Origin: Sphingomonas sp. RIT328
Lineage (GTDB): Bacteria > Pseudomonadota > Alphaproteobacteria > Sphingomonadales > Sphingomonadaceae
DNA: 64,000 nt
Assembly (NCBI RefSeq): GCF_000632225.1
Contig: NZ_JFYV01000045.1
Location: forward strand, 141,153 to 205,152
Direction of reading: 5' to 3'
The notes beneath the pieces are model-generated. The model searched no databases and was not told where the DNA came from. It saw nothing but the letters and a program-made list of their open reading frames with translations. Both the position numbers and the translations under genes were made by a program. Of the stretch, positions 29,122 to 37,900 are shown one piece after another (the stretch's first letter is position 1; each line of letters begins with the position of its first letter).

Positions 29122-30054
29122 ATGGTTCCCCCACCCGAATTCGCCGCCTGGGTCAGTCCTGCGGCCGGATTGCAGTTCGACGAGGTGATTCGACGGCCGG
29201 CGGAACCGCCGAGGAGCTTGGAGGATCGCCGGCGCCACTACGATTCCATCAACGCTCTGCGGCTGGAGGAGGCGCTGGGCGCCTATCCTGCGTCCGTGGT
29301 CCGGCGCTTGATCGGCGGGGTGCCGGTGCACGACGTCCGACCGACGGGTGCAGACCGATCCGGCACGCTGATCTGCCTGCACGGCGGCGCGTTCCTGTGG
29401 GGCGCTGGAGCCGGCGCCGCGCTTGAGGCGGTACCGGTTGCCGCGGCGACGGGCATGCGGGTGGTCGCGGTCGACTACCGCCTAGCCCCCGAGCATCCGT
29501 TTCCCGCCGCGGTCGACGACGCGCTCGCGGTCCATGCCGCGCTGCTTGCCGAGACGGAGGGGCCGATCGGCGTCTACGGCTGCTCGGCGGGAGCGTATCT
29601 GACCGCGCAGCTGGTCGCCCGCCTTATCGCGGAGGGGCGGCCGTCGCCGCAGGCTGTCGCGATGCTGCATGGCTCGGGGCTCGAGGTCGGCGGCGATTCG
29701 CTTGCCTTGGCGGGGCAGTTGAACGGCCATGCCGGCGCGGCCGACATCCATCGAATGCACGACCTTCCCTATTTCGCGGGGAGCGATCCGGCCGATCCCC
29801 TCGTCTTCCCGGGCGACCATCCGGCGATGCTAGCGGCATTCCCGCCGACGCTGCTCATAACCGGCACGCGCGACTTCGCCGCCAGCAGCGCTTCGGTCAT
29901 GCACAGACGGCTCCTATCAGCCGGCGTGGACGCGCGTTTCGTGATGTTCGACGGTCTATGGCACGCGCACCACGTCGATACGACCCTACCCGAGTCGCAG
30001 GAGGTCTATGGTCTCATGGCGGCACACTTCGACGATCATATGCGCCGCGACTAG
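29122..30054 (+). CDS. alpha/beta hydrolase (HSL family), cytoplasmic
   Basis: A 310-residue HSL-type esterase, related to the exported enzyme at 21395. It has LHGGAF (oxyanion), GCSAG (nucleophile), TGTRDFA (acid) and GLWHAHH (histidine), and YRLAPEHPFPAAVDDALAV is the family hallmark. There is no signal peptide. Divergent from the receptor operon and sharing its operator. Its stop codon overlaps the lacI-family stop on the other strand (CTAG at 30051-30054). Confidence 0.9.
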   Translation: MVPPPEFAAWVSPAAGLQFDEVIRRPAEPPRSLEDRRRHYDSINALRLEEALGAYPASVVRRLIGGVPVHDVRPTGADRSGTLICLHGGAFLWGAGAGAALEAVPVAAATGMRVVAVDYRLAPEHPFPAAVDDALAVHAALLAETEGPIGVYGCSAGAYLTAQLVARLIAEGRPSPQAVAMLHGSGLEVGGDSLALAGQLNGHAGAADIHRMHDLPYFAGSDPADPLVFPGDHPAMLAAFPPTLLITGTRDFAASSASVMHRRLLSAGVDARFVMFDGLWHAHHVDTTLPESQEVYGLMAAHFDDHMRRD

Positions 30055-31079
30055 ACGACGCAGGCGGTGCTCTCGCGGACGATCAGTTCCACCGGCAGGA
30101 GGTCCGGCGACGCGAAGTCGTCCGGGCGCTCTATGAGGGCGAGCACCGCCTCGCCGAGCATTCTGCCGGCCTGCGACCAGTCCTGACGGATCGACGTGAG
30201 GCGTGGTCGGTTGTTGGCGGCTACGGCTATGTCGTCGAAGCCCGTCACCGCGACATCCTCTGGTACGCGGCGCCCCGCCTCGAGCAGGGCGTCGGCGGCG
30301 CCTGCCGCGATGAAGTCGCTGGCGGCAATTATGCCGTCGAAGGCGAGACCGTCGGACAGCAGCCGCCGCACGGCCGCGGCGCCCTCCAGTCGAGAGAAGT
30401 CGCAGGGCACGACGGCGGCGATCATGGCGGGGGTCGTCGCGACGACGTCGCGTACGCCTTCCAGCCGCGCGGCGACTTCGGGATGGTCCCCGTCCCCCAG
30501 GAAGATCAGCCGTCTACGCCCGGTGTCGACCAGATGCCGCGCGCTGAGCCTTCCGCCGGACCTGTTGTCGCTGCCGATCACGACCATGCCGCTGTTCGGC
30601 AGACGCTCGCCCCATGCGACCATGGGCAGACCCTGGGCGGCGACTATCCGCGCGCGCTCGCCCCCGACGCCCTGGCCCACCATGACGATGCCGTCCGCGT
30701 CGACGACCTGCCCGTCCAGGAAGTGGTCGCTCGACGTCACGAGCATCGCCTGCCCCGCGGGAGTCAGCGTCTCGAGAAGGCCGCCGATGATCGCGAGGAT
30801 CAGCGGATCCGAGATCGGCCGATCGCCCGCCACCAGGCGCTCGATCACCAGCGCTATCGTCCGGCTCCGTCGGGTCCGAAGGGCCCGCGCCGCGACGTTC
30901 ATGCGATAGCCCGCCTCGCGCGCCACCTCGACGATGCGCTCGCGCAGTTCGGGACGGACGAGTTCGCTGCCGCTCAGGGCGCGCGATACGGTGATCTTGG
31001 ACACGCCCGCCAGATCCGCGATGGTCGCCATGGTCGGCCGCTGGGTCGCACTCGGCTTGGGAGGGAATCTCGCGCTCAC
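30051..31079 (-). CDS. LacI family transcriptional regulator
   Basis: A 342-residue LacI/GalR regulator. The helix-turn-helix is ATIADLAGVSKITVSRALSG (about residues 18-37), followed by the hinge GYRMNVAARALR and a periplasmic-binding-protein-like sensor domain ending VTGFDDIAVAAN..RPRLTSI. Such regulators bind a sugar-type inducer and release the operator. GTG 31079 overlaps the upstream esterase stop as GTGA; ATG 31031 is an alternative start. It presumably binds the shared 14-bp operator at 29030 and 31961. Confidence 0.92.
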   Translation of the reverse strand: MSARFPPKPSATQRPTMATIADLAGVSKITVSRALSGSELVRPELRERIVEVAREAGYRMNVAARALRTRRSRTIALVIERLVAGDRPISDPLILAIIGGLLETLTPAGQAMLVTSSDHFLDGQVVDADGIVMVGQGVGGERARIVAAQGLPMVAWGERLPNSGMVVIGSDNRSGGRLSARHLVDTGRRRLIFLGDGDHPEVAARLEGVRDVVATTPAMIAAVVPCDFSRLEGAAAVRRLLSDGLAFDGIIAASDFIAAGAADALLEAGRRVPEDVAVTGFDDIAVAANNRPRLTSIRQDWSQAGRMLGEAVLALIERPDDFASPDLLPVELIVRESTACVV

Positions 31080-31939
31080 GCCGTTCGGAAGTAGCGTGCG
31101 ACGCGGCCGCCGAGCAGGCGGAACGATGCCGCGACTTCCGGTCGGGTCGCAGGCAGGAACATGAAGCCGTGCGGCAGGTCGGGCAGCCGCTGGACGCCGA
31201 CGTCGTTGCCCGCCCGGGCGAGCGCCAGCGCGTAGGACTCGCCGTCGTCGCGCAGGGGGTCGTTCTCGACCGTCAAGATCATGGCGGGGGCGAGGTTCGC
31301 CAGGTCGCCGGCGCGAAGCGGAGATAGCCGCGGATCGTCGAGCGGGGTGTGGCCGGCATACGCTCCGATGCACTCCTCCAGGAACGACCTGCTCATGCCC
31401 GGCACGGTATCGATGGACGGCTGCTCGAGGCGGAGGTCCGTCGGCGGATGCACGAGGAGTTGGAACAACGGCTGTTCCCCGCGCTCGTCCCGCAGGACGA
31501 GCGTCAGCGCCGCCGCGAGATTGGCCCCCGCGCTTTCACCGCCGATAGCCGCGCGTCGCGGATCGCAGCCGAGCGCATCGGCCTCCGACCGCACCCAGCG
31601 CCAAGCCGTCATCACGTCTTCGAGGGCGGCCGGAAACGGATGCTCCGGCGCGAGGCGATAGTCGACCGCCACGATGACGCAGCCCGCCGCCGCGCACATC
31701 TGACGGCAGCACGCGTCATGCGTTTCGAGGTCGCCGAGAACCCAGCCGCCGCCATGCAGGAACATCAGGATCGGCGGGCGGACCCCCGCCTTGCCTATTG
31801 GCCGGTAGAGCCGCAACGGCACGCCGCCTGCTCGATGGTCCTCGGCGTTCACATCGGGCGCCGGGAGCGCGCTGCCCTCGGCAGCCATGGCCTCGCGGAG
31901 CGCAGGCAGATCGCGCAATGTTGGTTCGGATCCGACCAC
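31076..31939 (-). CDS. alpha/beta hydrolase (HSL family)
   Basis: A 287-residue HSL-type esterase, the third in the locus. It has FLHGGGW (oxyanion hole), GGESAG (nucleophile), ENDPLRDDGE (acid) and LPHGFM (histidine), with no signal peptide. It is translationally coupled to the LacI-type regulator, and the operator copy at 31961 lies 22 bases before its start, so esterase and repressor are autoregulated together. Confidence 0.92.
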   Translation of the reverse strand: MVGSEPTLRDLPALREAMAAEGSALPAPDVNAEDHRAGGVPLRLYRPIGKAGVRPPILMFLHGGGWVLGDLETHDACCRQMCAAAGCVIVAVDYRLAPEHPFPAALEDVMTAWRWVRSEADALGCDPRRAAIGGESAGANLAAALTLVLRDERGEQPLFQLLVHPPTDLRLEQPSIDTVPGMSRSFLEECIGAYAGHTPLDDPRLSPLRAGDLANLAPAMILTVENDPLRDDGESYALALARAGNDVGVQRLPDLPHGFMFLPATRPEVAASFRLLGGRVARYFRTA

Positions 31940-31960
31940 GTCTCAAGTCCTCATGTCTGT

Positions 31961-31974
31961 TGACATCGATACCA
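31961..31974 (+). promoter_or_regulatory. LacI-type operator (copy 2)
   Basis: TGACATCGATACCA, identical over 14 bases to the minus-strand copy at 29030-29043. It lies 22 bases upstream of the minus-strand esterase-lacI pair, where a bound repressor would block transcription. Confidence 0.7.
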
Positions 31975-32122
31975 CAGAGACGGTGAATGGCGAGCGGATT
32001 GTTGCGGTAGCGCCGAAAACGGTCGGGCCGGCGGCTGATCGGACGGACCTTCGGCATGGCGTCCAGCCTGTCGCCATTCGCTCTCGTCGGGACCGGGACG
32101 CGAGAAAGCTGCCTCATGTGGC

Positions 32123-32557
32123 TCAGCTGGCCGTATCGAAGGCCTGACGTGCGGCTTCGATGTCGGCCTGACTGCGATCGGCCCAGCGGACCAAAACGTC
32201 GAGAGGTTCGAGGATCGTCTGGCCGAGGGGCGTCAGCCGATACTCGACGCTGGGCGGCTTCGTGGGGAACACCGTGCGCGCGACCAGCCCGTCGCGTTCC
32301 AGGTCGCGGAACGTCTGGGTCAGCATGCGCTTCGAGATATCCGGGACCGTCCGCTGAACGGCGCTGAAGCGGTGTGGGCCAGCCGCTAGCGTACCGAGGA
32401 TCAACGTCGACCACTTGTCCCCGATCCGGTCGAGCACGTCGCGCACCGGACAATCGACGGCGGACACCCCGTGCCGAAGCCGATCGCCAAGATCAGCCGC
32501 CGGGCGGACGGCGGGTAACTTCCGCCTCACCCTGACCCAAATTTCTGCCTCCTTCAC
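32123..32557 (-). CDS. HxlR family winged-helix regulator
   Basis: A 144-residue HxlR-type regulator. The core CPVRDVLDRIGDKWSTLIL is followed by the wing (HRFSAVQRTVPDISKRMLTQTFRDLERDGLVART) and YRLTPLGQTILEPL. The N-terminal Cys of the core is the residue used for redox or aldehyde sensing in some relatives. The start is uncertain (GTG at 32557, or further in). No target gene is divergent within 500 bases. Confidence 0.88.
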   Translation of the reverse strand: MKEAEIWVRVRRKLPAVRPAADLGDRLRHGVSAVDCPVRDVLDRIGDKWSTLILGTLAAGPHRFSAVQRTVPDISKRMLTQTFRDLERDGLVARTVFPTKPPSVEYRLTPLGQTILEPLDVLVRWADRSQADIEAARQAFDTAS

Positions 32558-32772
32558 GCCTCGGATGTCTCACATAGTCACCCTGTGCCCACAGCCAACC
32601 AGACCTACAGCGCACCGAGGCTGCACTGCTTCACCCGGTCGCTCGAGGACTTCCACGTCCTCAACGACACCGCGAAGATGGACAAACGCCGCCGGGCCCG
32701 CTTGCTGCGATCAGGCTCGACCGTGGAACGGCGCCTGCCAGAGAGGCCCTAGGCGCCTGCCCCGATGCATGC

Positions 32773-32985
32773 TCAGTGGATCCCGGTGGACCTAGAGACG
32801 AGGCCGTTCACCGGGTCGGCGGACGATCGGACGGCGCTGGAGACGGCAGCGGCAATCATAGCCGTCAACGCCGCCTCGGCGCGCTGCCGCATCGCATCGT
32901 CCGTGGAGGAGAGTTCGCGACGCAGCCATGCCGGCGTCCGCTTCAGAACGTCTCCGACGAGGACCACCAGTTCGTTTTCGACCAT
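32773..32985 (-). CDS. small conserved protein, DUF6771-like
   Basis: A 70-residue protein: LVVLVGDVLKRTPAWLRRELSS then MRQRAEAALTAMIAAAV. This matches, from memory, the short sphingomonad DUF6771 family (RTPAWLRRDL...RAEEALAAMI). Function unknown. The ribosome site is weak (GGCAGAA). Frames on the plus strand over the same bases look random. Confidence 0.6.
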   Translation of the reverse strand: MVENELVVLVGDVLKRTPAWLRRELSSTDDAMRQRAEAALTAMIAAAVSSAVRSSADPVNGLVSRSTGIH

Positions 32986-33119
32986 TTCTGCCGATGCGGC
33001 GAATCTGCGGACTTCGCAAGACGCTGTATTCGACGGAACACTCGCACCGATCGCCGGTCCCGCATTGACGTGAAACAGACATCTTCCATACGACGCGCCT
33101 TCAGAAGCGGGGAGCGGTG

Positions 33120-33545
33120 ATGGAAGCGGTGGTTCTATGCTGGGTCGTCAGCGGCGTCATCGCCGGCGTGATTGGCGGCCGCCGGGGGCTCAGCACCCCC
33201 GGAATGCTTCTTTGCGGTCTTCTTCTCGGACCTCTTGGGATCGTCATGGCCGTGATCCTGCAACCAAGCAAAGAAGCCCGCGACCAGGCGCTCCTACGGT
33301 CGGGGGGCGTTCGTTGTCCCGAATGTCGCGAGGCGATTCGCGGCGATGCACAAAGATGCCCGAACTGCCGGAGCGTCCTGCAGGCTGAAGCGATGGATGT
33401 GGCGAGGTCGGAAGCCCGCGACCACATCGAGGCGAACCAAGAGGCAGACCGCCGCCGTGTGGCGACGACCATCAAGGTTGTCGCCTCTGCTCTCGCAGTA
33501 TGCGTGGCTTGGGCGGTGCTCGCAATGGTCGTCACACGCCCATAG
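33120..33545 (+). CDS. membrane protein with zinc ribbon
   Basis: A 141-residue protein with two N-terminal hydrophobic helices (VVLCWVVSGVIAGVIGG and MLLCGLLLGPLGIVMAVIL), a zinc ribbon (CPECREAI...CPNCRS), a charged helix, and a C-terminal membrane helix. The start is ATG 33120 behind GGGGAG, not the GTG at 33117. Function unknown; such proteins are common as small membrane accessory factors. Confidence 0.75.
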   Translation: MEAVVLCWVVSGVIAGVIGGRRGLSTPGMLLCGLLLGPLGIVMAVILQPSKEARDQALLRSGGVRCPECREAIRGDAQRCPNCRSVLQAEAMDVARSEARDHIEANQEADRRRVATTIKVVASALAVCVAWAVLAMVVTRP

Positions 33546-33629
33546 GCAGGTCGCGAACGCGAAGCGGTCAAGGCCCAGCATCCTCAAGCCAGGATCGAGG
33601 GCCTGTCCTAGCTGAGCTTCGCGTAGGAG

Positions 33630-33953
33630 CTAGCGAACGCCGGCTCGTGCGAGTTCGCGTGACATCCGCCCGCTCAGCCAGCAGCCGTACATGACGAAGT
33701 CGGCGGCGAGGCTCCAGAGCGGATACCGGAAGGTCGCAGGGCGGTTCCTCTCCACGAGCAGATGAGCCGCCCACGCGAACAGATACCCGCCGAGCGGCAT
33801 GAGCAGCAGGAGCCGCCACCGTCCGGTCGTCAGGCCTGCGATCAGGCAGGCCAAGACCAGCGTGGTCCCCGCATAGTGCAGCGCGCGAGTGACAGGCCTA
33901 CTATGCTCGCGCAGGTAGTAGGGCCAGAAGTCCGCGAAGGTTGCGATGCGCAT
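33630..33953 (-). CDS. Mpo1/DUF962-like membrane protein
   Basis: A 107-residue protein of the Mpo1-like (DUF962) family: FADFWPYYLREHSRPVTRALHYAGT is the conserved start with the catalytic-site histidines of the family, followed by three hydrophobic helices and a late FRYPLWSLAADFVMYG. The yeast member oxidises 2-hydroxy fatty acids; bacterial ones are uncharacterised. The start is taken at ATG 33953, where homology begins; the frame runs to 34019. Confidence 0.85.
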   Translation of the reverse strand: MRIATFADFWPYYLREHSRPVTRALHYAGTTLVLACLIAGLTTGRWRLLLLMPLGGYLFAWAAHLLVERNRPATFRYPLWSLAADFVMYGCWLSGRMSRELARAGVR

Positions 33954-34972
33954 CGTCGTCGATCCGTCCGATCCAGATGGAGGGCCGCCGATCATGCCGA
34001 AGCGGCGCAACGCCCGCAATCGGCATCCGGCAAGTCGGCATCCTCAGGTGCCTCATGTGGGAGCTCGCCTGGGGCTCCGCGCGTGTAGGTCTTCTTCGGC
34101 TTGGCATCGTTTGCTCGGCGGCGCATAGACCTGCGGCCGTCACGGTGCGGTTGATCTGCCCGTCGTGAGTAACGACGTGGCGAAGAGCTCTGCGGCGGAC
34201 GCTGGCGCCGCCGTTTCCGCTAGCCGGCTTCCCACCACGCCGAGGCAGCCGGCATTTCGATCCCGTCGATATCCGCGAGCCGAATGGGGTCTACTCCATG
34301 CATGCGAAACCCGCGAGGTTCGCTATGCAGGAGCCTCAATCCGTTCACGAACGCCGGGTGCTGCGCGAGCCCGGTCCTGCAGGCTCATCCTGGTCGGCAT
34401 GGTGACCGCGGTTGTCATGCGGCGGAAGCCGAGAACCCGGATGGTCGAACCCTTGCGATGCCGGCCGGACCGCGCATCCTGACGGTCGACGGCGGTTGGC
34501 GACGGGCTGCGGAAATGACCATCAGCTGAAGACGCTCCTCGCAGAGTTCGGGAATGGTTTCGGATCCGAACTTTGAGGAAGCGCTCGTGCGCCCCCGGAA
34601 GCGTAGGGTCAGCGGCAGTCCGGAACGAGCGCGTCATGCCGGAGGCCTCGGACACGGATATGGCGGCCTACGAGTTCGGATCCATGACCCTTGCCGCGTT
34701 CGGCGGATACCACGAACAGACCGTGAAGGACCATCGCCGCATCCGGCATGCCCATGATGCACCCGAAAGCGTAGTAGCGCCACGCGGCCTGCGTGCGAGG
34801 TTATGACCGGAGACGATGGAGGCGGCGGGGTCGACGCGGCGGCTGGAACCCCGCCACCCCTCGGTAGGCGACACGACCATGCGGCTAGGCGAATCCGCCA
34901 GACATTCACGCTTCCGCTAGACTTGGCCAGTAATGCTACCATTATCGATGGGACGATATTGAGGAACCTCGG
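33954..34972. other. about 1 kb without a recognisable gene
   Basis: Several short frames exist on both strands, none with family resemblance or a convincing ribosome site. This may be decayed DNA next to the defence gene at 34973. I saw no insertion-sequence ends or tRNA. Confidence 0.5.
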
Positions 34973-37900
34973 GTGGCCACCAATCAAGCCGGCGTCGAAT
35001 CGCCTGACGACGAGTCGATCTTCCAGAGCAAGCTGCCGCTGAAAGAGAAGCTGGACCGCGCCAGGACCGAACTGCTCGACCTTTCGGCCCGGAACAGACT
35101 GCTCAACATGCCGCGGTCGTCCAAGGGATCGCGCGCGGTCGAGATCGTCGACGAGGTCAGCGCCGAGGTGTTCCGGCTGCTCGTCAGGGAGGGCCGACCG
35201 TTCACCTTCCTGGCCGGGAAGGCGGCTGCGGCGGAGACGTCGATGGATGATGCGGAGGACGCCGACGAGATCCGGGATCTCGCCCAGCCGGAGGACGACG
35301 TGGCCGACGAGCGGGGCGTCCAGTCGCGTCACGCCGACACGCGGCTCCAGACGCGGCTGACGCCGAAGGGGCTGCAGAAGCGCCTCCTCGAACTCTACTT
35401 CGATGCCCGGACGCTCGAGGAGGAGCAGGGCGTCAACATCCTGTATCTGACCCTGGGCGCGTTGAAGTGGATCGACCCCCAGAACGCCGCCAACATCCGC
35501 TACGCGCCGCTGGTGCTGGTCCCCGTCAGCCTCGAGCGGGGCAACGCCGGCGAGAAGTTCAAGCTGCGCGTGCGCCAGGACGACTACGCCTCGAACCTCT
35601 CGCTCGAGGCGTTCCTGGACCGGACGCAGGGCATACGTCTCCCGGTGTTCGAGGCGGGCGACGGCTTCAACGTCGCTGCTTACTTCGAGGAGATAGCGGA
35701 CGCGGTTGCCGCGAAGCCCGGATGGGAGGTGCTGCCGGACAGCATGGTCCTCGGCTTCTTCTCGTTCGCGAAGTTCCTGATGTATCGCGATCTCGATCCG
35801 GCCAACTGGCCGGCCGGCGGCCGGATCACCGACCGTCCCCTGGTCCGCGGCCTGCTGGCCGAGGGCTTCGAGGGCTCCGGCGACATGATCCCGGAGGATG
35901 CGAACATCGATCCGTTCATCCCGCCGGCGGAGATGCTGCACATCCTGGACAGCGACAGCTCGCAGGCGCTCGCCATCCACGAGGTGCGCCGTGGCCGCGA
36001 CATGGTGATCCAGGGGCCGCCGGGCACGGGCAAGAGCCAGACGATCGCGAACATCGTCGCGTCGGCCGTGGCGGATGGTAAGACCGTCCTGTTCGTCGCC
36101 GAGAAGATGGCCGCGCTCGAGGTCGTCAAGCGACGCCTCGACGCGACCGGAGTCGGCGACGCCTGCCTCGAGCTGCACAGCAGCAAGGCGAACAAGCGGG
36201 GACTGCTCGAGGAGCTGCGGCGCACGTGGGAGCTCGGCTCTCCGAAGGGGCAGGACGCGGGCACGCTCAACGCCAGGCTCCTGACGGCGCGGGATCGCCT
36301 CAACGCCCACGCCCGCCGCATGCATGAGCCACACTCGAAGTCCGGGCTCACCCCGTATCAGGTCGTCGGGCAGCTCAGCCGGCTGCGCCTCGACGGCGAG
36401 AGGCCGTCGGACGTCAGGCTGGACGACGCGGAGCGGTGGTCCGCCGACGACTTCGCCGAACGGCACGACGTCGTGTCGGAGCTCGTCGCCCGCATCGGCG
36501 TGATCGGGCGGCCCGACGACCACCTGTGGCGGGGCGTCGGTCTCGCCTCGATCGTCCCGACGGACGTCGAACGGCTGGTCGAGCGCCTGCGGACGCTCGC
36601 GGACGAGCTGTCGACGATAGACGACGATCAGGCCCGGCTGGCCGAACGGCTCGAGGCCGCGAGACCGCAGCAAATGGCCGACGCCGATCCTCTGATCGCG
36701 TTGGCCATGCGTGTCGCGACGGCGCCGGACCTCGCTCCCGCCGCGCTCGCCAGTCCCGCGTGGGACGTGGAGGCGCCTGCCGTCGCGGCCCTGCTCGAGC
36801 ACGGACTGCGCTTCCGGCATCTCCGCTCCGAACTCGCGGAGGCGATGACGCCGGCGGCGTGGGACGCCGACCTCGGCGAGACGATGGAGGCGCTTGCGCT
36901 CTTGCCCCCGACGTTCGGCGCGTCCGCGTTCGAGGACCTGCGGTCGGCGGCCGAAACGCTGCCGCGGCTGCTTGCGGAGGCCGCGTCGCTCGCCAGGCTC
37001 GTGGGTCGGGACGCCCCGACGGACGCCGCGGCCATCGACCGCCTCGTCCTCGTCGCCGAACGCGTCTCGGCCGCGCCGGACGCGAGCGCGGAGGCCTTCG
37101 CGTCCGACCTCTGGGACGACGGCGTGGAGCGTGCGGGCGACGTCGCGCTCGCCGTCGCGGAACTGGAGGCCGCGCGAGGGACGGTTGGCGGCGGACTGAC
37201 CGACGCCGCCTGGAATCTCGACCTCTCGCATGCGCGTGGCGTGCTCGCCTCGCATGGCACGAGCTTCACGAGGTTCTTCAGCGGCGAATGGCGCCGGGCG
37301 AACAAGCTCGTCCGGTCCGTCCTCTCCCGCCCCGACGCCGGTCCCGACGAGGTCCTGTCCCTCCTGGACGCGCTGGCGCGCGGCCAGGCGGCCAAGCGCA
37401 GCCTCGTCGCCGAGGCGACGTTCGCGGCGAGCGCCTTCGGCGCCGACTGGAGGGGCGAGCGCTCCGCGTCGGCTCCGCTGCTCGCGCTCGTCGAGTGGAT
37501 GAGGTCGCTGCGCGGCCTCGGCGCCGAACCGCGCATCATCGCCGCACGACGTCCCGACCGCGCCGGCATCGGCAGCAAGGCCGCCGCGACTGCGCGATCG
37601 CTCGAGGACGCCACGGCCCTGCTCGACCGGATGTGGCACGACATCGGGGATTTCCGGCAGGGCCTCTTCGCGGACGCGCCCGATGCCCTGCACGCGAACC
37701 TTCCGTCGATCGCCGCCACGACGTCTCGGCTGCATCGGGCGGACGTCGCGTCGTCCGCCCTCTTCCGCGTCGCTCCGGACGACCTCGAGGAACGCCGCCG
37801 CCTCCTCCGTCAGCTTGACGCTGGCCAGCGGATGCTGCGCCTCGTCGAGGAGGGCGCGCCCCTTGGCCGAGCCGCCTTCGACGCGGCATGGCTCGGCGTG

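Noticed and set aside
26457..29123. 888-residue minus-strand frame over the trehalase-locus receptor
   Set aside because: Same strand but another frame than the receptor; the translation is Arg-rich and low in hydrophobic strands.
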